48,471 nt of DNA from NCBI GenBank assembly GCA_025360425.1, contig JANYCD010000004.1, positions 1-48,471 on the forward strand. Reading direction: 5' to 3'. Position numbers and translations under genes: made by a program. The stretch is from Sterolibacteriaceae bacterium (GTDB lineage Bacteria; Pseudomonadota; Gammaproteobacteria; Burkholderiales; Rhodocyclaceae). Numbering within the stretch: position 1 is the first letter of the stretch; the number at the start of each line of letters is the position of its first letter. A model generated the notes under the pieces. The model saw only the letters and a program-made list of their open reading frames with translations, was not told where the DNA came from and did no database searches. This document shows positions 8,699 to 19,056 of this stretch, piece by piece.

Positions 8699-10822
8699 AT
8701 GAAGCCGTTCAAGATCGTCGCCATTGTTGCCGGAGTCGTGCTGTTGCTGGCTGCCGGTGCCATCGGCTTGATCGTCGCCACCGTCGACGCCAATACGCTC
8801 AAACACGAGTTGTCGCGCATCGTCATGGAAAAGAAACAACGCAAGCTCACCATCGATGGCGAGGCGTCGTTGTCGTTTTTCCCCAGCCTGGGTGTCAAAC
8901 TCGGCAAAGTGTCACTCTCGGAACACAGCTCCGACGCCGGCTTTGCCGCGTTTGATTCGGCACGAGTTTCGATACAGGTGATTCCGCTGTTGTCGAAAAA
9001 ATTCGTGGTGGATCGAATCGAACTCGAGGGGGTCAAAGTCACGCTGATCCGGCACAAGGACGGCAGTCTCAATATCGCCGACCTGATGTCGAAGGAAAAG
9101 GACGACAGCGCGATGGTGAAGTTCGACATCGCCGGTGTGCGTATCGCCAACGCCCAACTGGACTGGCGCGACGAGCAGACCGGACAACAACTCACCTTGT
9201 CCGATCTCACGCTGACGACCGATCATTTGTCCAACGCCGCCAGCGGCAGCATGACCTTGTCCACCCGCATGTTGAGCGAGAAGCCGAAGACCGACGCCAC
9301 CTTCCGGCTGGCCGCCAAATACGACTATGACCTCGACGGCAAGCGCTACAGCCTCGCCACACTGGATGCCGAACTGAGGGGCAAGCAGGGCGCAGATGAT
9401 TTCATGGTCAAACTGGAGGCACCCAAGCTTGCAATGGGAAGTGAAAAAGTTGACGGTGAACGCATCAGCCTGAGCGTCAGCCTTGCCGGCAGCGGCCGCA
9501 ACGTGGCGGCGAAGTTGACCCTTTCGGGCTTCGAAGGCAACACACAAGCGCTGAAGGCGGACAAGCTGGCGCTGGACCTTGATGCCACGGCGGGCGATGC
9601 AAGCGTCAAGGGCGCGCTCGAAACACCGCTTGCCGCCAACCTGCAAACCCAGGTCATCGAACTGCCGAAAATCAGCGGCGGTTTTGACATCGCTTCTCCC
9701 GCGATGCCCATGAAGCAGCTCAAGCTTCCGGTGACCGGCCAATTCAAGGCCGATCTCCTCAAACAAAACGCCAGCGGTGAAATCGCCACCCAGTTCGACG
9801 AAAGCCGTCTCCGCGCCGGCATTAACGTGAGAAAGTTCACGCCGTTGGCACTGGGCTTCGACCTGGATATCGACAAACTCAATGTCGACAAGTACCTGCC
9901 GCCCGCCCACAAGAGCGCCGCAACGGGCAAGATGCCGGCCATCGCGCCGGCAGATGACCACATCAATCTTGCCGCACTGAGGACGCTCAACCTGAATGGC
10001 TCGGTGCACATCGGTAGCTTGCAGGTGAACAACATCAAGGCCGGCAACGTTCGACTCAACTTCAAGGTCGCCGACGGCAAACTCGATGCTACGCCGCATG
10101 CGGCCAATCTCTATGACGGCACGGTGTCGGGCAGTCTTTCGGTTGACGCCAACGGCAATCGCATCGCGTTAAAGGAAAATCTCAGTGCTGTTCGCATCAA
10201 TCCATTGATGAAGGACGCGGTGGACAAAGACCTGATCGAAGGCCAGGGTAACATCGCACTGGACTTGAACACGCACGGCGACACTGTTACAGCAATGAAG
10301 AAGGCGCTGAGTGGTTCGGCGCGGCTCTCGTTGAAAGACGGCGCCATCAAAGGCATCGACCTGGCCAAGACGCTGCGTGACCTGAAAGCGAAGATGTCGG
10401 TAAAGCAGGATGCCGTGCAGCAGGCCAATGCGGTCGAAAAAACCGATTTCTCCGAGCTTTCGGCGTCCTTCGCCATTGCCAACGGTGTCGCCCATAATGA
10501 CGATCTTGCCGCCAAGTCACCATTCCTGCGTCTGACTGGTGGCGGTGATATCGATGTCGGCAACGGGCGCATGGATTACCTCGCCAAAGCGGCGGTGGTG
10601 TCGACCGCTGCCGGCCAGGGCGGCAAGGAGCTGGAATCACTCAAGGGGCTGACAGTGCCGGTACGTGTTACCGGTCCGTTTGCCAGCCTCTCTTACCAAC
10701 TCGAATTCGGCAGCCTGGTGCAGGATGCAGCCAAGGCCAAAGTGGAAGAAAAGAAACAGGAAATTCAGCAAAAGCTGCAAGATGGCGTCAAAGATAAATT
10801 GAAGGGGCTTTTTGGAAAGTGA
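8699..10822 (+). CDS. AsmA family protein
   Basis: A 707-residue inner-membrane-anchored protein of the AsmA/TamB-like bridge group, linked in other bacteria to outer-membrane assembly and lipid transport across the periplasm. An N-terminal anchor (IVAIVAGVVLLLAAGAIGLIVATV) is followed by the AsmA N-terminal domain (KHELSRIVMEKKQRKLTIDG, with SFFPSLGVKLGKVSLSE). The C-terminal AsmA domain spans about residues 440-690 and includes GSLSVDANG, AVRINPLMKD and LEGQGN-like IEGQGNIALDLNT. The tail is Lys/Gln-rich and probably helical. The carbonic anhydrase gene follows within 8 bases. Confidence 0.88.
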   Translation: MKPFKIVAIVAGVVLLLAAGAIGLIVATVDANTLKHELSRIVMEKKQRKLTIDGEASLSFFPSLGVKLGKVSLSEHSSDAGFAAFDSARVSIQVIPLLSKKFVVDRIELEGVKVTLIRHKDGSLNIADLMSKEKDDSAMVKFDIAGVRIANAQLDWRDEQTGQQLTLSDLTLTTDHLSNAASGSMTLSTRMLSEKPKTDATFRLAAKYDYDLDGKRYSLATLDAELRGKQGADDFMVKLEAPKLAMGSEKVDGERISLSVSLAGSGRNVAAKLTLSGFEGNTQALKADKLALDLDATAGDASVKGALETPLAANLQTQVIELPKISGGFDIASPAMPMKQLKLPVTGQFKADLLKQNASGEIATQFDESRLRAGINVRKFTPLALGFDLDIDKLNVDKYLPPAHKSAATGKMPAIAPADDHINLAALRTLNLNGSVHIGSLQVNNIKAGNVRLNFKVADGKLDATPHAANLYDGTVSGSLSVDANGNRIALKENLSAVRINPLMKDAVDKDLIEGQGNIALDLNTHGDTVTAMKKALSGSARLSLKDGAIKGIDLAKTLRDLKAKMSVKQDAVQQANAVEKTDFSELSASFAIANGVAHNDDLAAKSPFLRLTGGGDIDVGNGRMDYLAKAAVVSTAAGQGGKELESLKGLTVPVRVTGPFASLSYQLEFGSLVQDAAKAKVEEKKQEIQQKLQDGVKDKLKGLFGK

Positions 10823-10829
10823 GCGGAAA

Positions 10830-11495
10830 ATGAGCCAGAGCAGCAACGACCTCAGTCAGTTATTCGAGAACAATCGCGCTTGGGCCGATGCCATGCGCGC
10901 CGGTGATCGCGAGTTCTTCAGCAAACTTGCCCACCTACAAGCCCCGGAGTATTTGTGGATCGGCTGTTCCGACTCGCGCGTGCCGGCCAACGAAATCACC
11001 GGGCTCATGCCTGGCGAAGTTTTCGTCCATCGCAATGTCGGTAACGTGGTGGTGCACACCGATCTCAACTGTCTGTCAGTCATGCAGTTCGCAATTGACG
11101 TGCTGAAGGTGCGCCATGTCATGGTGGTCGGCCACTACGGCTGTGGTGGTGTCAAGGCCGCACTGGAAGAACAGCGGCTGGGTCTTGTCGACAACTGGCT
11201 GCGTCACATTCAGGACGTGCATGGCAAACATCGCGAGCTGGTGTCTAATGCACCTGCCGAAACCCGTATCGATCGTCTGTGCGAACTCAACGTGGTGGAG
11301 CAGGTGGTGAATGTCGCCGAGACCACCATCGTGCGCGACGCCTGGGCACGTGGTCAGGCGCTGGCGATTCATGGCTGGATCTATCGTCTCTCGGATGGCT
11401 TGTTACGCGACGTCGGAATTCTCGCCGCCTCGGCTGCGGAACTGCAGAGTACCTATGCGTCCGCAGTTACGCGGATTGCGCGCGGCGGCTGCTGA
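10830..11495 (+). CDS. can: Beta-class carbonic anhydrase
   Basis: Zinc enzyme interconverting CO2 and bicarbonate, supplying bicarbonate to carboxylases. The 221-residue length and sequence match Can-type enzymes. Zinc ligands are seen in CSDSRVP (Cys and Asp) and HYGCGG (His and Cys), and the VHRNVGN and NCLSVMQFAIDVLKVRH segments are typical. I use the ATG at 10830; a TTG at 10812 in the same frame lies inside the asmA-like gene and is less likely. The upstream gene ends seven bases earlier, so both are probably co-transcribed. Confidence 0.95.
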   Translation: MSQSSNDLSQLFENNRAWADAMRAGDREFFSKLAHLQAPEYLWIGCSDSRVPANEITGLMPGEVFVHRNVGNVVVHTDLNCLSVMQFAIDVLKVRHVMVVGHYGCGGVKAALEEQRLGLVDNWLRHIQDVHGKHRELVSNAPAETRIDRLCELNVVEQVVNVAETTIVRDAWARGQALAIHGWIYRLSDGLLRDVGILAASAAELQSTYASAVTRIARGGC

Positions 11496-11614
11496 TTAAT
11501 CCCGCCTTCGATGGGTGCCCAGAAACGTGGGGAAAACCCTGATCTGATCGGAACTTTCGTCACCATCGTGGTGGCATAACATCGATGCACGATGTTTGAA
11601 TTCAATGTCCGAGG

Positions 11615-12028
11615 ATGATCGATATTCCAGCGCTCGTGGTGCGCGATGGAATTCTCGTGGCCGCATGGCTGACCGCCGTTTATCTTGTTTTCACACTGCT
11701 GAGTCTTTCGCAGTTGGGCCGGCAAAATGGTTTGCAGGGGAGTGCGCAGCCCGCCTTTACAGCACCCATATCCGGACCAACGCAAGCGCCGCGGATGGCA
11801 TCCATGGACGCGAAGATCGGCGCGCGAATCTTGCAAGTATTGCCGTGCTATGAAGTTGCAGTGAGCCTCGCCTTCCAGGGATTCGATGTGGCCAGCATCG
11901 CCCGCCGCTGTGATACCTCGGTAGCAGAGGCCAAATTGGTTGCAACGCTTGCCCAGAGTTACCAGGGTCTGGAAACGAATGCGGAGGAATTGCATGGAAG
12001 ACCGCACAGAACACGCGTCGCGGCCTGA
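11615..12028 (+). CDS. DUF2802 domain-containing protein
   Basis: A 137-residue protein with one N-terminal hydrophobic helix (DGILVAAWLTAVYLVFTLLSL). A Pro/Gln-rich linker leads to a small C-terminal helix-turn-helix-like domain (YEVAVSLAFQGFDVASIARR, then CDTSVAEAKLVATLAQ). This arrangement is what I know for DUF2802 proteins, which have no established function. The start is uncertain because GAGG touches the first ATG, leaving little spacing; a GTG seven codons later is an alternative. Its end overlaps the SPOR gene by 35 bases, pointing to coupled translation. Confidence 0.65.
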   Translation: MIDIPALVVRDGILVAAWLTAVYLVFTLLSLSQLGRQNGLQGSAQPAFTAPISGPTQAPRMASMDAKIGARILQVLPCYEVAVSLAFQGFDVASIARRCDTSVAEAKLVATLAQSYQGLETNAEELHGRPHRTRVAA

Positions 12029-12668
12029 GCACCGCATTGATCCCGAACTACGCAAGCGCCTGATCAAGCGCATCGCGATGGCGGGTGTCGCCATCGCCGC
12101 GTTGTTGGGCGGCCTGGCTGTGATCGACAGGTATTACGTGCCACCACCGATCCCTGCGCCGCATCCTTTGCAGGCATCGCTGATGCCGCCGTCGACCAAA
12201 CTCCCGGAAGTAGTCCCCCCCGCCGCTGCGCCGGTTGTTGCACCCGTGCCGGAAACAACTGCCGAGCCGGAGCAGAGTTCGTCGCCGACCATTCATCAAC
12301 CTGCGCAGCCGCATTCGACGGAAGCGCCCAAGCCGGCAGCGGCGCCCAAATTTGTACCGGCCAAAGCACTGATCGTGGAGGATGATCGCCCCTCACCGAA
12401 AGTGGCGGAAGAACATGCGGCACCATCCAAACCGCTGGCACGTGATACAGGTGGGCCCAAACAGCTCGTATTCCAGATGGGGATATTCAACGATGTTGCC
12501 AATGCCAAGCGTCTCAACGAAAAACTGAAGGAGGGCGGTATTCCGAGCCGGATCGAAGCACGGGTCCAGGTCGGTCCTTTCAAAACCCGCGAGGAAGCCG
12601 AAGCTGCCCGCAAAAAACTGATTGAGCTGGGCATCAAACCGGGAACGTTGATGCCGGTCAGGAAGTGA
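11994..12668 (+). CDS. SPOR-domain membrane protein
   Basis: A 224-residue bitopic protein. A short cytoplasmic N terminus rich in charged residues is followed by a single TM segment (IAMAGVAIAALLGGLAVI), then a long Pro/Ala-rich periplasmic linker. A C-terminal SPOR domain covers about residues 155-222 (LVFQMGIFNDVANAKRLNEK, VQVGPFKTREEAEAARKKL). SPOR domains bind denuded septal glycan strands, so a role at the division site or in envelope organisation is likely. The ATG at 11994 has GGAGGAA five bases upstream. It lies in an operon-like pair with the DUF2802 gene. Confidence 0.85.
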   Translation: MEDRTEHASRPEHRIDPELRKRLIKRIAMAGVAIAALLGGLAVIDRYYVPPPIPAPHPLQASLMPPSTKLPEVVPPAAAPVVAPVPETTAEPEQSSSPTIHQPAQPHSTEAPKPAAAPKFVPAKALIVEDDRPSPKVAEEHAAPSKPLARDTGGPKQLVFQMGIFNDVANAKRLNEKLKEGGIPSRIEARVQVGPFKTREEAEAARKKLIELGIKPGTLMPVRK

Positions 12669-12738
12669 TGCGTTATCCTGACGTTTGAACGCAGATACCC
12701 TGCCGCAGGGATTGCAAACTACAGGACAGAAAGTTGCC

Positions 12739-13119
12739 ATGAGCAAGAAAACCATTTTCACACCTGCTGCACCGGCGGCCATTGGCCCTTACTCGCAAGC
12801 AGTTCAGGCCGGCAACACGCTCTACCTGTCGGGCCAGATCGGCCTTGATCCTGCGACCATGCAGGTGGTGGAAGGCATCGACGCGCAGATCGTGCGTGTC
12901 TTCGACAATCTAAAAGCAGTCGCCGAAGCCGCAGGTGCGACGCTCGGCGATGCGGTCAAGTTCAACATCTACCTGACCGACCTTGCCAACTTTGCCAAGG
13001 TGAATGAAGTCATGGCGCGCTATGTCGCCCAGCCCTACCCGGCACGGGCTGCGGTCGGCGTCAAGGAATTGCCGCGCGGCGCGCTGGTTGAGGCGGACGC
13101 CATTCTCTTTGTCGGCTGA
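12739..13119 (+). CDS. ridA: RidA family reactive enamine/imine deaminase
   Basis: A 126-residue protein of the RidA/YjgF family, which hydrolyses reactive 2-aminoacrylate and related enamines produced by PLP enzymes and so protects them. Signatures are [23 protein letters not shown] at residues 9-30, the [10 protein letters not shown] block, and the C-terminal [20 protein letters not shown] with the conserved Arg that binds the substrate carboxylate. The ATG at 12739 gives the usual family length. Its last 11 bases overlap the proposed TTG start of recG. Confidence 0.95.
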   Translation: MSKKTIFTPAAPAAIGPYSQAVQAGNTLYLSGQIGLDPATMQVVEGIDAQIVRVFDNLKAVAEAAGATLGDAVKFNIYLTDLANFAKVNEVMARYVAQPYPARAAVGVKELPRGALVEADAILFVG

Positions 13120-15154
13120 AGCAAAAAAATCCGGCGGTATCCCCGGCGTCGCCCTGACATTGGCGGGCAAGCTGGAAAAACTCGGGCTGCGTTCCGACAA
13201 CGATCTGATCCTGCATCTGCCGCTGCGCTATGAGGACGAGACCCGCATCACCGCCGTGTGTGACGCACTACCCGGCGTTGCCGCACAGTTTGAAGTAGAG
13301 GTAGTGTCGTCCGAGATCGCGTTCCGCCCGCGCCGGCAGTTGGTGTGTCGGGCGCAGGACGCAAGTGGTGAACTCATCCTGCGTTTTCTCAATTTCTATC
13401 CGAGCCAGCAGAAAGCATTGCAACCCTACACACGCTTGCGCGTGTTCGGCGAAGTGCGTGGCGGTTTTTTCGGCACCGAAATGATTCACCCTCGTTTCCA
13501 CGCCATACGCGACGACGAGCTGCTGCCGGAGGCGCTGACACCGGTCTATCCAACGACTGCCGGTGTTGGCCAGGGCACGCTGCGTAAATTGATCGCTGCG
13601 GCGCTGACGCGGGCGGATCTGGCCGACACTCTGCCCGAACCTTTGCGCACGCAGCTGAAGCTCGCGGATTTCGGCGACAGCGTGCGTACGCTGCACCATC
13701 CACCGCCAGTCAATGATATCGAGAGCATCGAAACCCGAACCGAACCCGCATGGCGGCGCATTTGCTTCGATGAACTTCTGGCTCAACAGCTCTCGTTGCG
13801 GCACGCCCATGCCGCACGCCAGGCACGTGGCGCCCCCGTGTTTCATGGCACCGGGGCATTGACCAAACGCTTGCTGGCAAGTCTGCCATTCCGTCTTACA
13901 AAAGCGCAGCAGCGCGTGGGGAAAGAGATCGCGGCCGATCTTGCGCAGCCTCATCCCATGCAGCGACTATTGCAAGGCGACGTCGGCAGCGGAAAGACTG
14001 TCGTTGCCGCGCTGGCAATGCTGCAAGCGGCGGAGAACGGCTATCAGGCAGCGTTGATGGCGCCGACGGAAATTCTCGCCGAACAGCACTACCGCAAGCT
14101 CGCCGGCTGGCTGGTGCCACTTGGGATCGGCGTCGCCTGGATGGCGAGCAGTCTGAAAAAAAAGGACAAGGCGGCGATGGTGCAACTGATCACCAGTGGC
14201 GATGCGACTATCGTGGTTGGTACGCACGCGCTGATCGAAGACGACGTCGCATTTCATCGACTCGGTCTTGCCATCGTCGATGAGCAACATCGCTTTGGGG
14301 TACGACAACGCCTGGCATTGAAGCAGAAGGCGGTTTCGCCGCATCAGCTCACCATGTCCGCGACGCCCATTCCGCGTACGTTGGCGATGAGCTACTACGC
14401 CGACCTTGATGTATCGGCCATCGATGAGTTGCCGCCGGGCCGAACGCCAATACTGACCAAGCTGGTATCCGCAGCGCGCCGCGACGAGGTGACCAGCCGC
14501 GTGCGTGATGCCTGCCGTGGCGGACGCCAGGTCTACTGGGTCTGCCCGCTGATAGAGGAATCGGAAACTCTGCAACTAAAAACCGCAGAGGAAACCTTCG
14601 AACATCTGACGCGCGACCTGCCCGAGCTGCGCATCGGTCTGGTTCATGGCCGTCTCAAATCGGATGAGAAAGCGCGTGTGATGGCAGCCTTCGTTGCCGG
14701 TGAGGTCCAGGTGCTGGTCGCGACGACGGTCATCGAAGTCGGCGTCGACGTACCCAATGCCAGCCTGATGGTGATCGAGCACGCCGAGCGTTTCGGCCTT
14801 GCGCAATTGCACCAGTTGCGCGGCCGGGTCGGACGCGGTGCGCATGAGTCGGCCTGCATCCTGCTCTTCGCACAGCCGCTGTCCGAGAACGCGCGGCAAC
14901 GGCTCAAAATCATTTTCGAGAACAGCGACGGTTTCGAAATCGCGCGACAGGATCTGGCGCTGCGCGGCCCCGGCGAATTCATCGGTGCGCGCCAGAGCGG
15001 TATGCCGCTGCTGCGCTACGCCGATCTCGATGACACGACGCTGGTGGAACAGGCGCGCAACACCGCCGAGACCATGCTGCGCGACCAACCCGATCTTGCC
15101 GAACGCCATCTGCGGCGCTGGATGGCCGGTCGCGAACATTTTCTGAAAGCGTGA
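13109..15154 (+). CDS. recG: ATP-dependent DNA helicase RecG
   Basis: Branch-migration helicase that remodels stalled forks and Holliday junctions. From the TTG at 13109 it is 681 residues, near the E. coli length of 693. It shows the N-terminal wedge/OB domain ([22 protein letters not shown]), Walker A GDVGSGKT, the RecG Walker B variant [27 protein letters not shown], motif [16 protein letters not shown] and motif [14 protein letters not shown]. The frame is open upstream inside ridA, but starting there would add unrelated residues; no ATG follows before the conserved part. The stop overlaps the MFS gene (TGATG). Confidence 0.95.
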   Translation: MSAEAKKSGGIPGVALTLAGKLEKLGLRSDNDLILHLPLRYEDETRITAVCDALPGVAAQFEVEVVSSEIAFRPRRQLVCRAQDASGELILRFLNFYPSQQKALQPYTRLRVFGEVRGGFFGTEMIHPRFHAIRDDELLPEALTPVYPTTAGVGQGTLRKLIAAALTRADLADTLPEPLRTQLKLADFGDSVRTLHHPPPVNDIESIETRTEPAWRRICFDELLAQQLSLRHAHAARQARGAPVFHGTGALTKRLLASLPFRLTKAQQRVGKEIAADLAQPHPMQRLLQGDVGSGKTVVAALAMLQAAENGYQAALMAPTEILAEQHYRKLAGWLVPLGIGVAWMASSLKKKDKAAMVQLITSGDATIVVGTHALIEDDVAFHRLGLAIVDEQHRFGVRQRLALKQKAVSPHQLTMSATPIPRTLAMSYYADLDVSAIDELPPGRTPILTKLVSAARRDEVTSRVRDACRGGRQVYWVCPLIEESETLQLKTAEETFEHLTRDLPELRIGLVHGRLKSDEKARVMAAFVAGEVQVLVATTVIEVGVDVPNASLMVIEHAERFGLAQLHQLRGRVGRGAHESACILLFAQPLSENARQRLKIIFENSDGFEIARQDLALRGPGEFIGARQSGMPLLRYADLDDTTLVEQARNTAETMLRDQPDLAERHLRRWMAGREHFLKA

Positions 15155-16485
15155 TGGAAAAATCTATTCAACGCCAGTTGCTCTCTGAACGCCGCTTTGT
15201 CCGGCTGTTCGTTACGCAATTCCTCGGTGCCTTCAACGACAACCTGTTCAAGAACGCGCTGGTGGTGTTGCTCACTTTCAAGGCGGCAAGCTGGACCAGC
15301 CTGAAACCGGAATTGCTCGGCAACCTCGCCGCCGGCATTTTTATCCTGCCGTTCTTCCTGTTTTCCGCCACTGCCGGGCAGATCGTCGACAAACTCGACA
15401 AGGCACGCGTCGCACGTTTCGTCAAAAAAATGGAGATCGCTATCATGGCACTGGCGGGCATCGGCTTTGCCACGCACAGTCTGGCCGTGTTGCTGGGCGC
15501 TCTATTTCTGATGGGCATGCATTCCACACTATTCGGACCGGTAAAGTACGCCATGCTGCCGCAGCATTTGCGAGCGGAGGAGCTGGTCGCGGGCAATGCG
15601 CTGGTCGAGGCCGGTACCTTCACTGCCATCCTGCTCGGTACTCTCGCCGGCGGATTGCTTGCAGCGCTGGATGATGGGACGGTATGGATATCCATCGCTG
15701 CAATGTTGATCGCGCTTGCCGGCTATGTCGCCAGCCGCGGTATTCCGTCGGCGCCATCGGCCGCCCCGAACCTGGCGATTCGCTTCAACCCGATCATCGA
15801 TACCTGGCGCTGCGTTGCCGATGTACGTGCGAATCGCGAAGTCTTCGTTGCGATCATCGGGCTGTCGTGGTTTTGGCTCTATGGCGCACTGTTTCTCGCC
15901 CAGTTTCCGGCGTATGCGAAGAATGTGCTGGGTGGTGATGAAATGTCGGTCACGCTGCTGCTGGCAGTTTTTACCGTAGGCATTGGTGCCGGATCGCTGG
16001 CCTGCGATCGACTTTCGCAGCACAAAGTAGAACTCGGGCTCGTACCCTTTGGCACCATCGGCCTCACGCTGTTCGGCCTGGATTTTGCACTTGCCTCGCC
16101 AAGTGGATTGCCTGCCCAGATTGCGTCGCCATTGGCGCAACTGCTTGCCGACCCCAACACCTGGCGCATCCTTGCCGATCTCTTGTTGCTCGGCGTTTTC
16201 GGTGGATTTTTCTGTGTGCCGCTGTATGCGCTGATGCAGGCGCGCAGTGCCGAAGACAGACGCGCCCGAACCATTTCCGCGAATAACATCATGAATGCAT
16301 TTTTCATGGTGACCGGTGCTTTGGGCGCCAGTGCCATGCTCGGATCCGGTTGGTCGATACCCCACCTGTTTGCACTTGCCGCGATTGCAAATGCCATCAT
16401 CGCAGGTGTGCTGTTCCTCTGCGCTCCCGAATTTGGCCAGCGCTTTGTTGTCTGGGTTCGCAACCTCACCAATCGCGCGCGATAA
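15154..16485 (+). CDS. MFS transporter, LplT / Aas N-terminal type
   Basis: A 443-residue major facilitator with about 12 hydrophobic segments. The opening FVTQFLGAFNDNLFKNALVV is the hallmark of the lysophospholipid transporter LplT and of the transport half of fused Aas proteins. That suggests inner-membrane movement of lysophospholipids for re-acylation. FGPVKYAMLPQHL near residue 130 is the other strong family block. The fusion partners usually seen (PlsC-like acyltransferase and acyl-ACP synthetase) are absent from this gene and its neighbours. It starts with an ATG overlapping the recG stop; a GTG directly before it is possible. Confidence 0.82.
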   Translation: MEKSIQRQLLSERRFVRLFVTQFLGAFNDNLFKNALVVLLTFKAASWTSLKPELLGNLAAGIFILPFFLFSATAGQIVDKLDKARVARFVKKMEIAIMALAGIGFATHSLAVLLGALFLMGMHSTLFGPVKYAMLPQHLRAEELVAGNALVEAGTFTAILLGTLAGGLLAALDDGTVWISIAAMLIALAGYVASRGIPSAPSAAPNLAIRFNPIIDTWRCVADVRANREVFVAIIGLSWFWLYGALFLAQFPAYAKNVLGGDEMSVTLLLAVFTVGIGAGSLACDRLSQHKVELGLVPFGTIGLTLFGLDFALASPSGLPAQIASPLAQLLADPNTWRILADLLLLGVFGGFFCVPLYALMQARSAEDRRARTISANNIMNAFFMVTGALGASAMLGSGWSIPHLFALAAIANAIIAGVLFLCAPEFGQRFVVWVRNLTNRAR

Positions 16486-16498
16486 AATCCAGTCCGCA

Positions 16499-17017
16499 AT
16501 GAAACCCTGGACACATCATTTACCGGCCGATCGCCGCCTCGCCGCCTGGCTTGCTGCCGACGGCTCGCTGACGGCACATATCCGCCGCGTCGGACACGAC
16601 TTTGGCGTGCGCCGGCTTCTGCAACGGTGCATGCCTGCCTTGCCGGAAGAAGCGGATGTGCTGCGGCATCGCCAAGGCGCAACGGTCAGGGAAGTCCTGC
16701 TCATGGAAGGAGATGTACCTCTGGTTTTCGCGCACAGTGTGACCTCGTATCGTCATACCAGCGGCCCATGGCGTACGTTATGCGGGCTGGGTTCGCGACC
16801 ATTGGCGGAACTCCTGTTTGCTGATCGCTCGGTGGTTCGGCAACCCTTGCACTATCGGGCCGTGACTGCGATCGACCCACTCGGACAGCGTATCCTGCAG
16901 GCATTGCCGCAATCAAAATTCCCCATGTGGGCACGCCGCTCGGTGTTCAAACGCCATGGCGCGCCGCTGTTGGTGACAGAAGTTTTTCTGCCCGCGATCC
17001 TCAAACTGAAACCATGA
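16499..17017 (+). CDS. ubiC: Chorismate pyruvate-lyase UbiC
   Basis: Cytosolic enzyme that removes pyruvate from chorismate to give 4-hydroxybenzoate, the first step of ubiquinone synthesis. The 172-residue protein (E. coli 165) shows [19 protein letters not shown] in the middle with the conserved Arg and Glu. FARRS-like [20 protein letters not shown] near the end supplies the C-terminal active-site Glu. The start is the ATG at 16499, 13 bases after the MFS gene. It overlaps ubiA by an ATGA, so the first two ubiquinone steps are translationally coupled. Confidence 0.93.
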   Translation: MKPWTHHLPADRRLAAWLAADGSLTAHIRRVGHDFGVRRLLQRCMPALPEEADVLRHRQGATVREVLLMEGDVPLVFAHSVTSYRHTSGPWRTLCGLGSRPLAELLFADRSVVRQPLHYRAVTAIDPLGQRILQALPQSKFPMWARRSVFKRHGAPLLVTEVFLPAILKLKP

Positions 17018-17904
17018 ATTTCATCGCCATCAAGGAACGCCTCGATCTCTACGAACGCCTGATGCGGCTCGACAAGCCGATCGGCATTTTGCTGCTGCTG
17101 TGGCCGACGCTGTGGGCGCTGTGGATTGCGGGTTACGGGCAGCCGGCGTGGATGCTGGTGGCGGTATTTGTGCTCGGTACGGTGTTGATGCGTTCGGCCG
17201 GCTGCGTCATCAATGATTATGCCGACCAGGAATTTGATCCATTGGTGGAGCGTACCAAAGACCGTCCGCTGGCAACCGGGCAGATATCAAAGAACGAAGC
17301 GCTGTTGCTCGCCGCTGCTCTGGTGCTGTGCGCGTTTGCGCTGGTATTGTTCCTGCCGCGTCTGGTCATCATGCTGTCGATACCCGCCTTGTTGTTGGCG
17401 GTGAGCTACCCTTACAGCAAACGTTTTTTCGCCCTTCCCCAAGCCTGGCTGGGCATTGCCTTCGGCTTTGGCATTCCCATGGCATTCGCCGCACAGTGGG
17501 AACAGGTGCCGCAACTGGCGTGGCTGCTGTTGCTGGGCAATATGTTCTGGACCATCGCTTACGATACCGAATACGCGATGGTCGACCGCGACGACGATCT
17601 GCGGATTGGCATCAAGACCTCAGCTATCACCTTCGGCCGTTACGATATTGCCGCCGTGATGGTCTGTTATGCCATGGCGCTGGCAATATTCACCTATATT
17701 GGCCTGCGCCTTAACTTTGGCACGCCCTACTTCACTGGCCTTGCTGTTGCAGCCGGCATCGCCGGCTACCATTTCACACTGATCCGGGAACGCGATCGTC
17801 AGCAATGCTTCAAGGCATTTCTGCATAACAACTGGTTTGGCGCGGCAGTGTTTGCCGGGCTGGTACTTGAACTAAGTCTTGTGCCATTGCTGCGGCAGCA
17901 GTAA
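17014..17904 (+). CDS. ubiA: 4-hydroxybenzoate polyprenyltransferase UbiA
   Basis: Inner-membrane prenyltransferase attaching the polyprenyl tail to 4-hydroxybenzoate in ubiquinone synthesis. The 296-residue length matches E. coli (290). Both Asp-rich Mg-diphosphate motifs are present: NDYADQEFD near residue 68 and [12 protein letters not shown] near residue 185. There are about eight TM helices (for example [18 protein letters not shown]). It begins at the ATGA overlap with ubiC. Its last 95 bases overlap, tail to tail, the end of the diguanylate cyclase gene on the other strand. Confidence 0.96.
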   Translation: MNFIAIKERLDLYERLMRLDKPIGILLLLWPTLWALWIAGYGQPAWMLVAVFVLGTVLMRSAGCVINDYADQEFDPLVERTKDRPLATGQISKNEALLLAAALVLCAFALVLFLPRLVIMLSIPALLLAVSYPYSKRFFALPQAWLGIAFGFGIPMAFAAQWEQVPQLAWLLLLGNMFWTIAYDTEYAMVDRDDDLRIGIKTSAITFGRYDIAAVMVCYAMALAIFTYIGLRLNFGTPYFTGLAVAAGIAGYHFTLIRERDRQQCFKAFLHNNWFGAAVFAGLVLELSLVPLLRQQ

Positions 17905-18922
17905 CCCGATTTCGTCCGTTTGATTTCGATACATATAAAGCCTCGTCGGCGCGTCCGACGAGCGCTTCGAGTACTTCGCCATCTTGACGGCTGGCGACCC
18001 CGATTGAAATGGTGACGCTTTCCAGCATCTCGTCGCTATTGATGCGCTTGATCCGGCTCGATGCGATCAGGCTGCGCAGTTTTTCGGCCAATACCAGCGC
18101 GCCATCGACGGGTGTCAGCGGAAGAAGAATGAGAAACTCTTCGCCGCCGTAACGCACGCCGATGTCTTGTCCCTTGATGTTGCCTTTGATCACTTGCGCT
18201 ACGGCACGGATCACCTTGTCACCGAATAGATGACCAAAGCTGTCGTTGACGCGTTTGAAGTGATCGATGTCCAACATGAGCAAGCTCAGGTTGCCAGGCA
18301 ATGTCATGTCCGGGCCAAGTTGTTCCTTCAGCGTGCGCTCCAGTCCCTTGCGATTCAACAATCCGGTCAAGGCATCGCTCATGGCTTCTTCACGCGCGCG
18401 CAGCAATTCAATGCGCAGGGTTTCAATCTGGGTTTGGCTTGCGTCGAGACGACTTTTCAGTCCGTCGACTGACTCTTTCATGAGGCCGGTGTTTTGCAGG
18501 ATGTCCTGCAAACCGGAGCTTGATTTTGTTTCAGTACCCGCTGGCGTAACCAATTGACTTCCCCACTGCTCCAGCGCCGAGCCGTATTGATTCGCTTGTT
18601 CCCCTGCCTGTTGTGCGGAGAGGGAGAGATTAGTCAGTACCTCCTGAACGCTGGCGCTGATGCGTTGCACCTTGGCTTCGTCCGCTTCTGCCACGTGCTG
18701 CGAATAAAGCGCGTACACAGTGTCTTCGTCGAGTGTCTTGCCATTGGCGCTGACGTCATCAACGGCTTTGCGGATGTCCGGATTGATGCCGGAGACGTAT
18801 TCGTACCAAACTGCGTAACTGATCGGATGTAGTGCCGCGGACTGCTTCGACATGAGCGGCAGCACCTGGCGCAGGAATTCGGCGCTCTGCTCTTTGGTGT
18901 GGGCGTATTTTGTGCCGGTCAT
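17810..18922 (-). CDS. Diguanylate cyclase (GGDEF domain)
   Basis: A 370-residue soluble protein. The N-terminal half is helical (about residues 1-165; [20 protein letters not shown] and a coiled-coil-like [20 protein letters not shown]). The GGDEF domain covers about residues 175-340: [27 protein letters not shown], and the active site GGEEF, a functional variant. The position of the inhibitory RxxD site reads KGQD, so normal product inhibition may be weakened. It should make c-di-GMP for surface or motility control. The last roughly 30 residues (rich in Ala, Gln and Pro) go beyond the domain and overlap ubiA on the opposite strand. Confidence 0.92.
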   Translation of the reverse strand: MTGTKYAHTKEQSAEFLRQVLPLMSKQSAALHPISYAVWYEYVSGINPDIRKAVDDVSANGKTLDEDTVYALYSQHVAEADEAKVQRISASVQEVLTNLSLSAQQAGEQANQYGSALEQWGSQLVTPAGTETKSSSGLQDILQNTGLMKESVDGLKSRLDASQTQIETLRIELLRAREEAMSDALTGLLNRKGLERTLKEQLGPDMTLPGNLSLLMLDIDHFKRVNDSFGHLFGDKVIRAVAQVIKGNIKGQDIGVRYGGEEFLILLPLTPVDGALVLAEKLRSLIASSRIKRINSDEMLESVTISIGVASRQDGEVLEALVGRADEALYVSKSNGRNRVTAAAAMAQDLVQVPARQTLPRQTSCYAEMP

Positions 18923-19056
18923 CGTGTTTCCAGTCAGGTTTTATGCAAGGGAATCGGGACGCCTACAAGTAACGACAAAAATCGTCATTACTTTAGTGTT
19001 TACCCCATGCAGATAGCCGCTGAGACGCATTCAGCAATGCAGGTATTATCGACGTC

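Noticed and set aside
8912-10099. Long open antisense frame opposite the AsmA-like gene
   Set aside because: Composition is rich in Arg, Gln, His and Val in the manner of shadow frames, with no domain or ribosome binding site.
18965-18995. Imperfect inverted sequence upstream of ubiD (around AACGACAAAAATCGTCATT)
   Set aside because: Only a 4-bp stem is exact, so it is too weak to call an operator.
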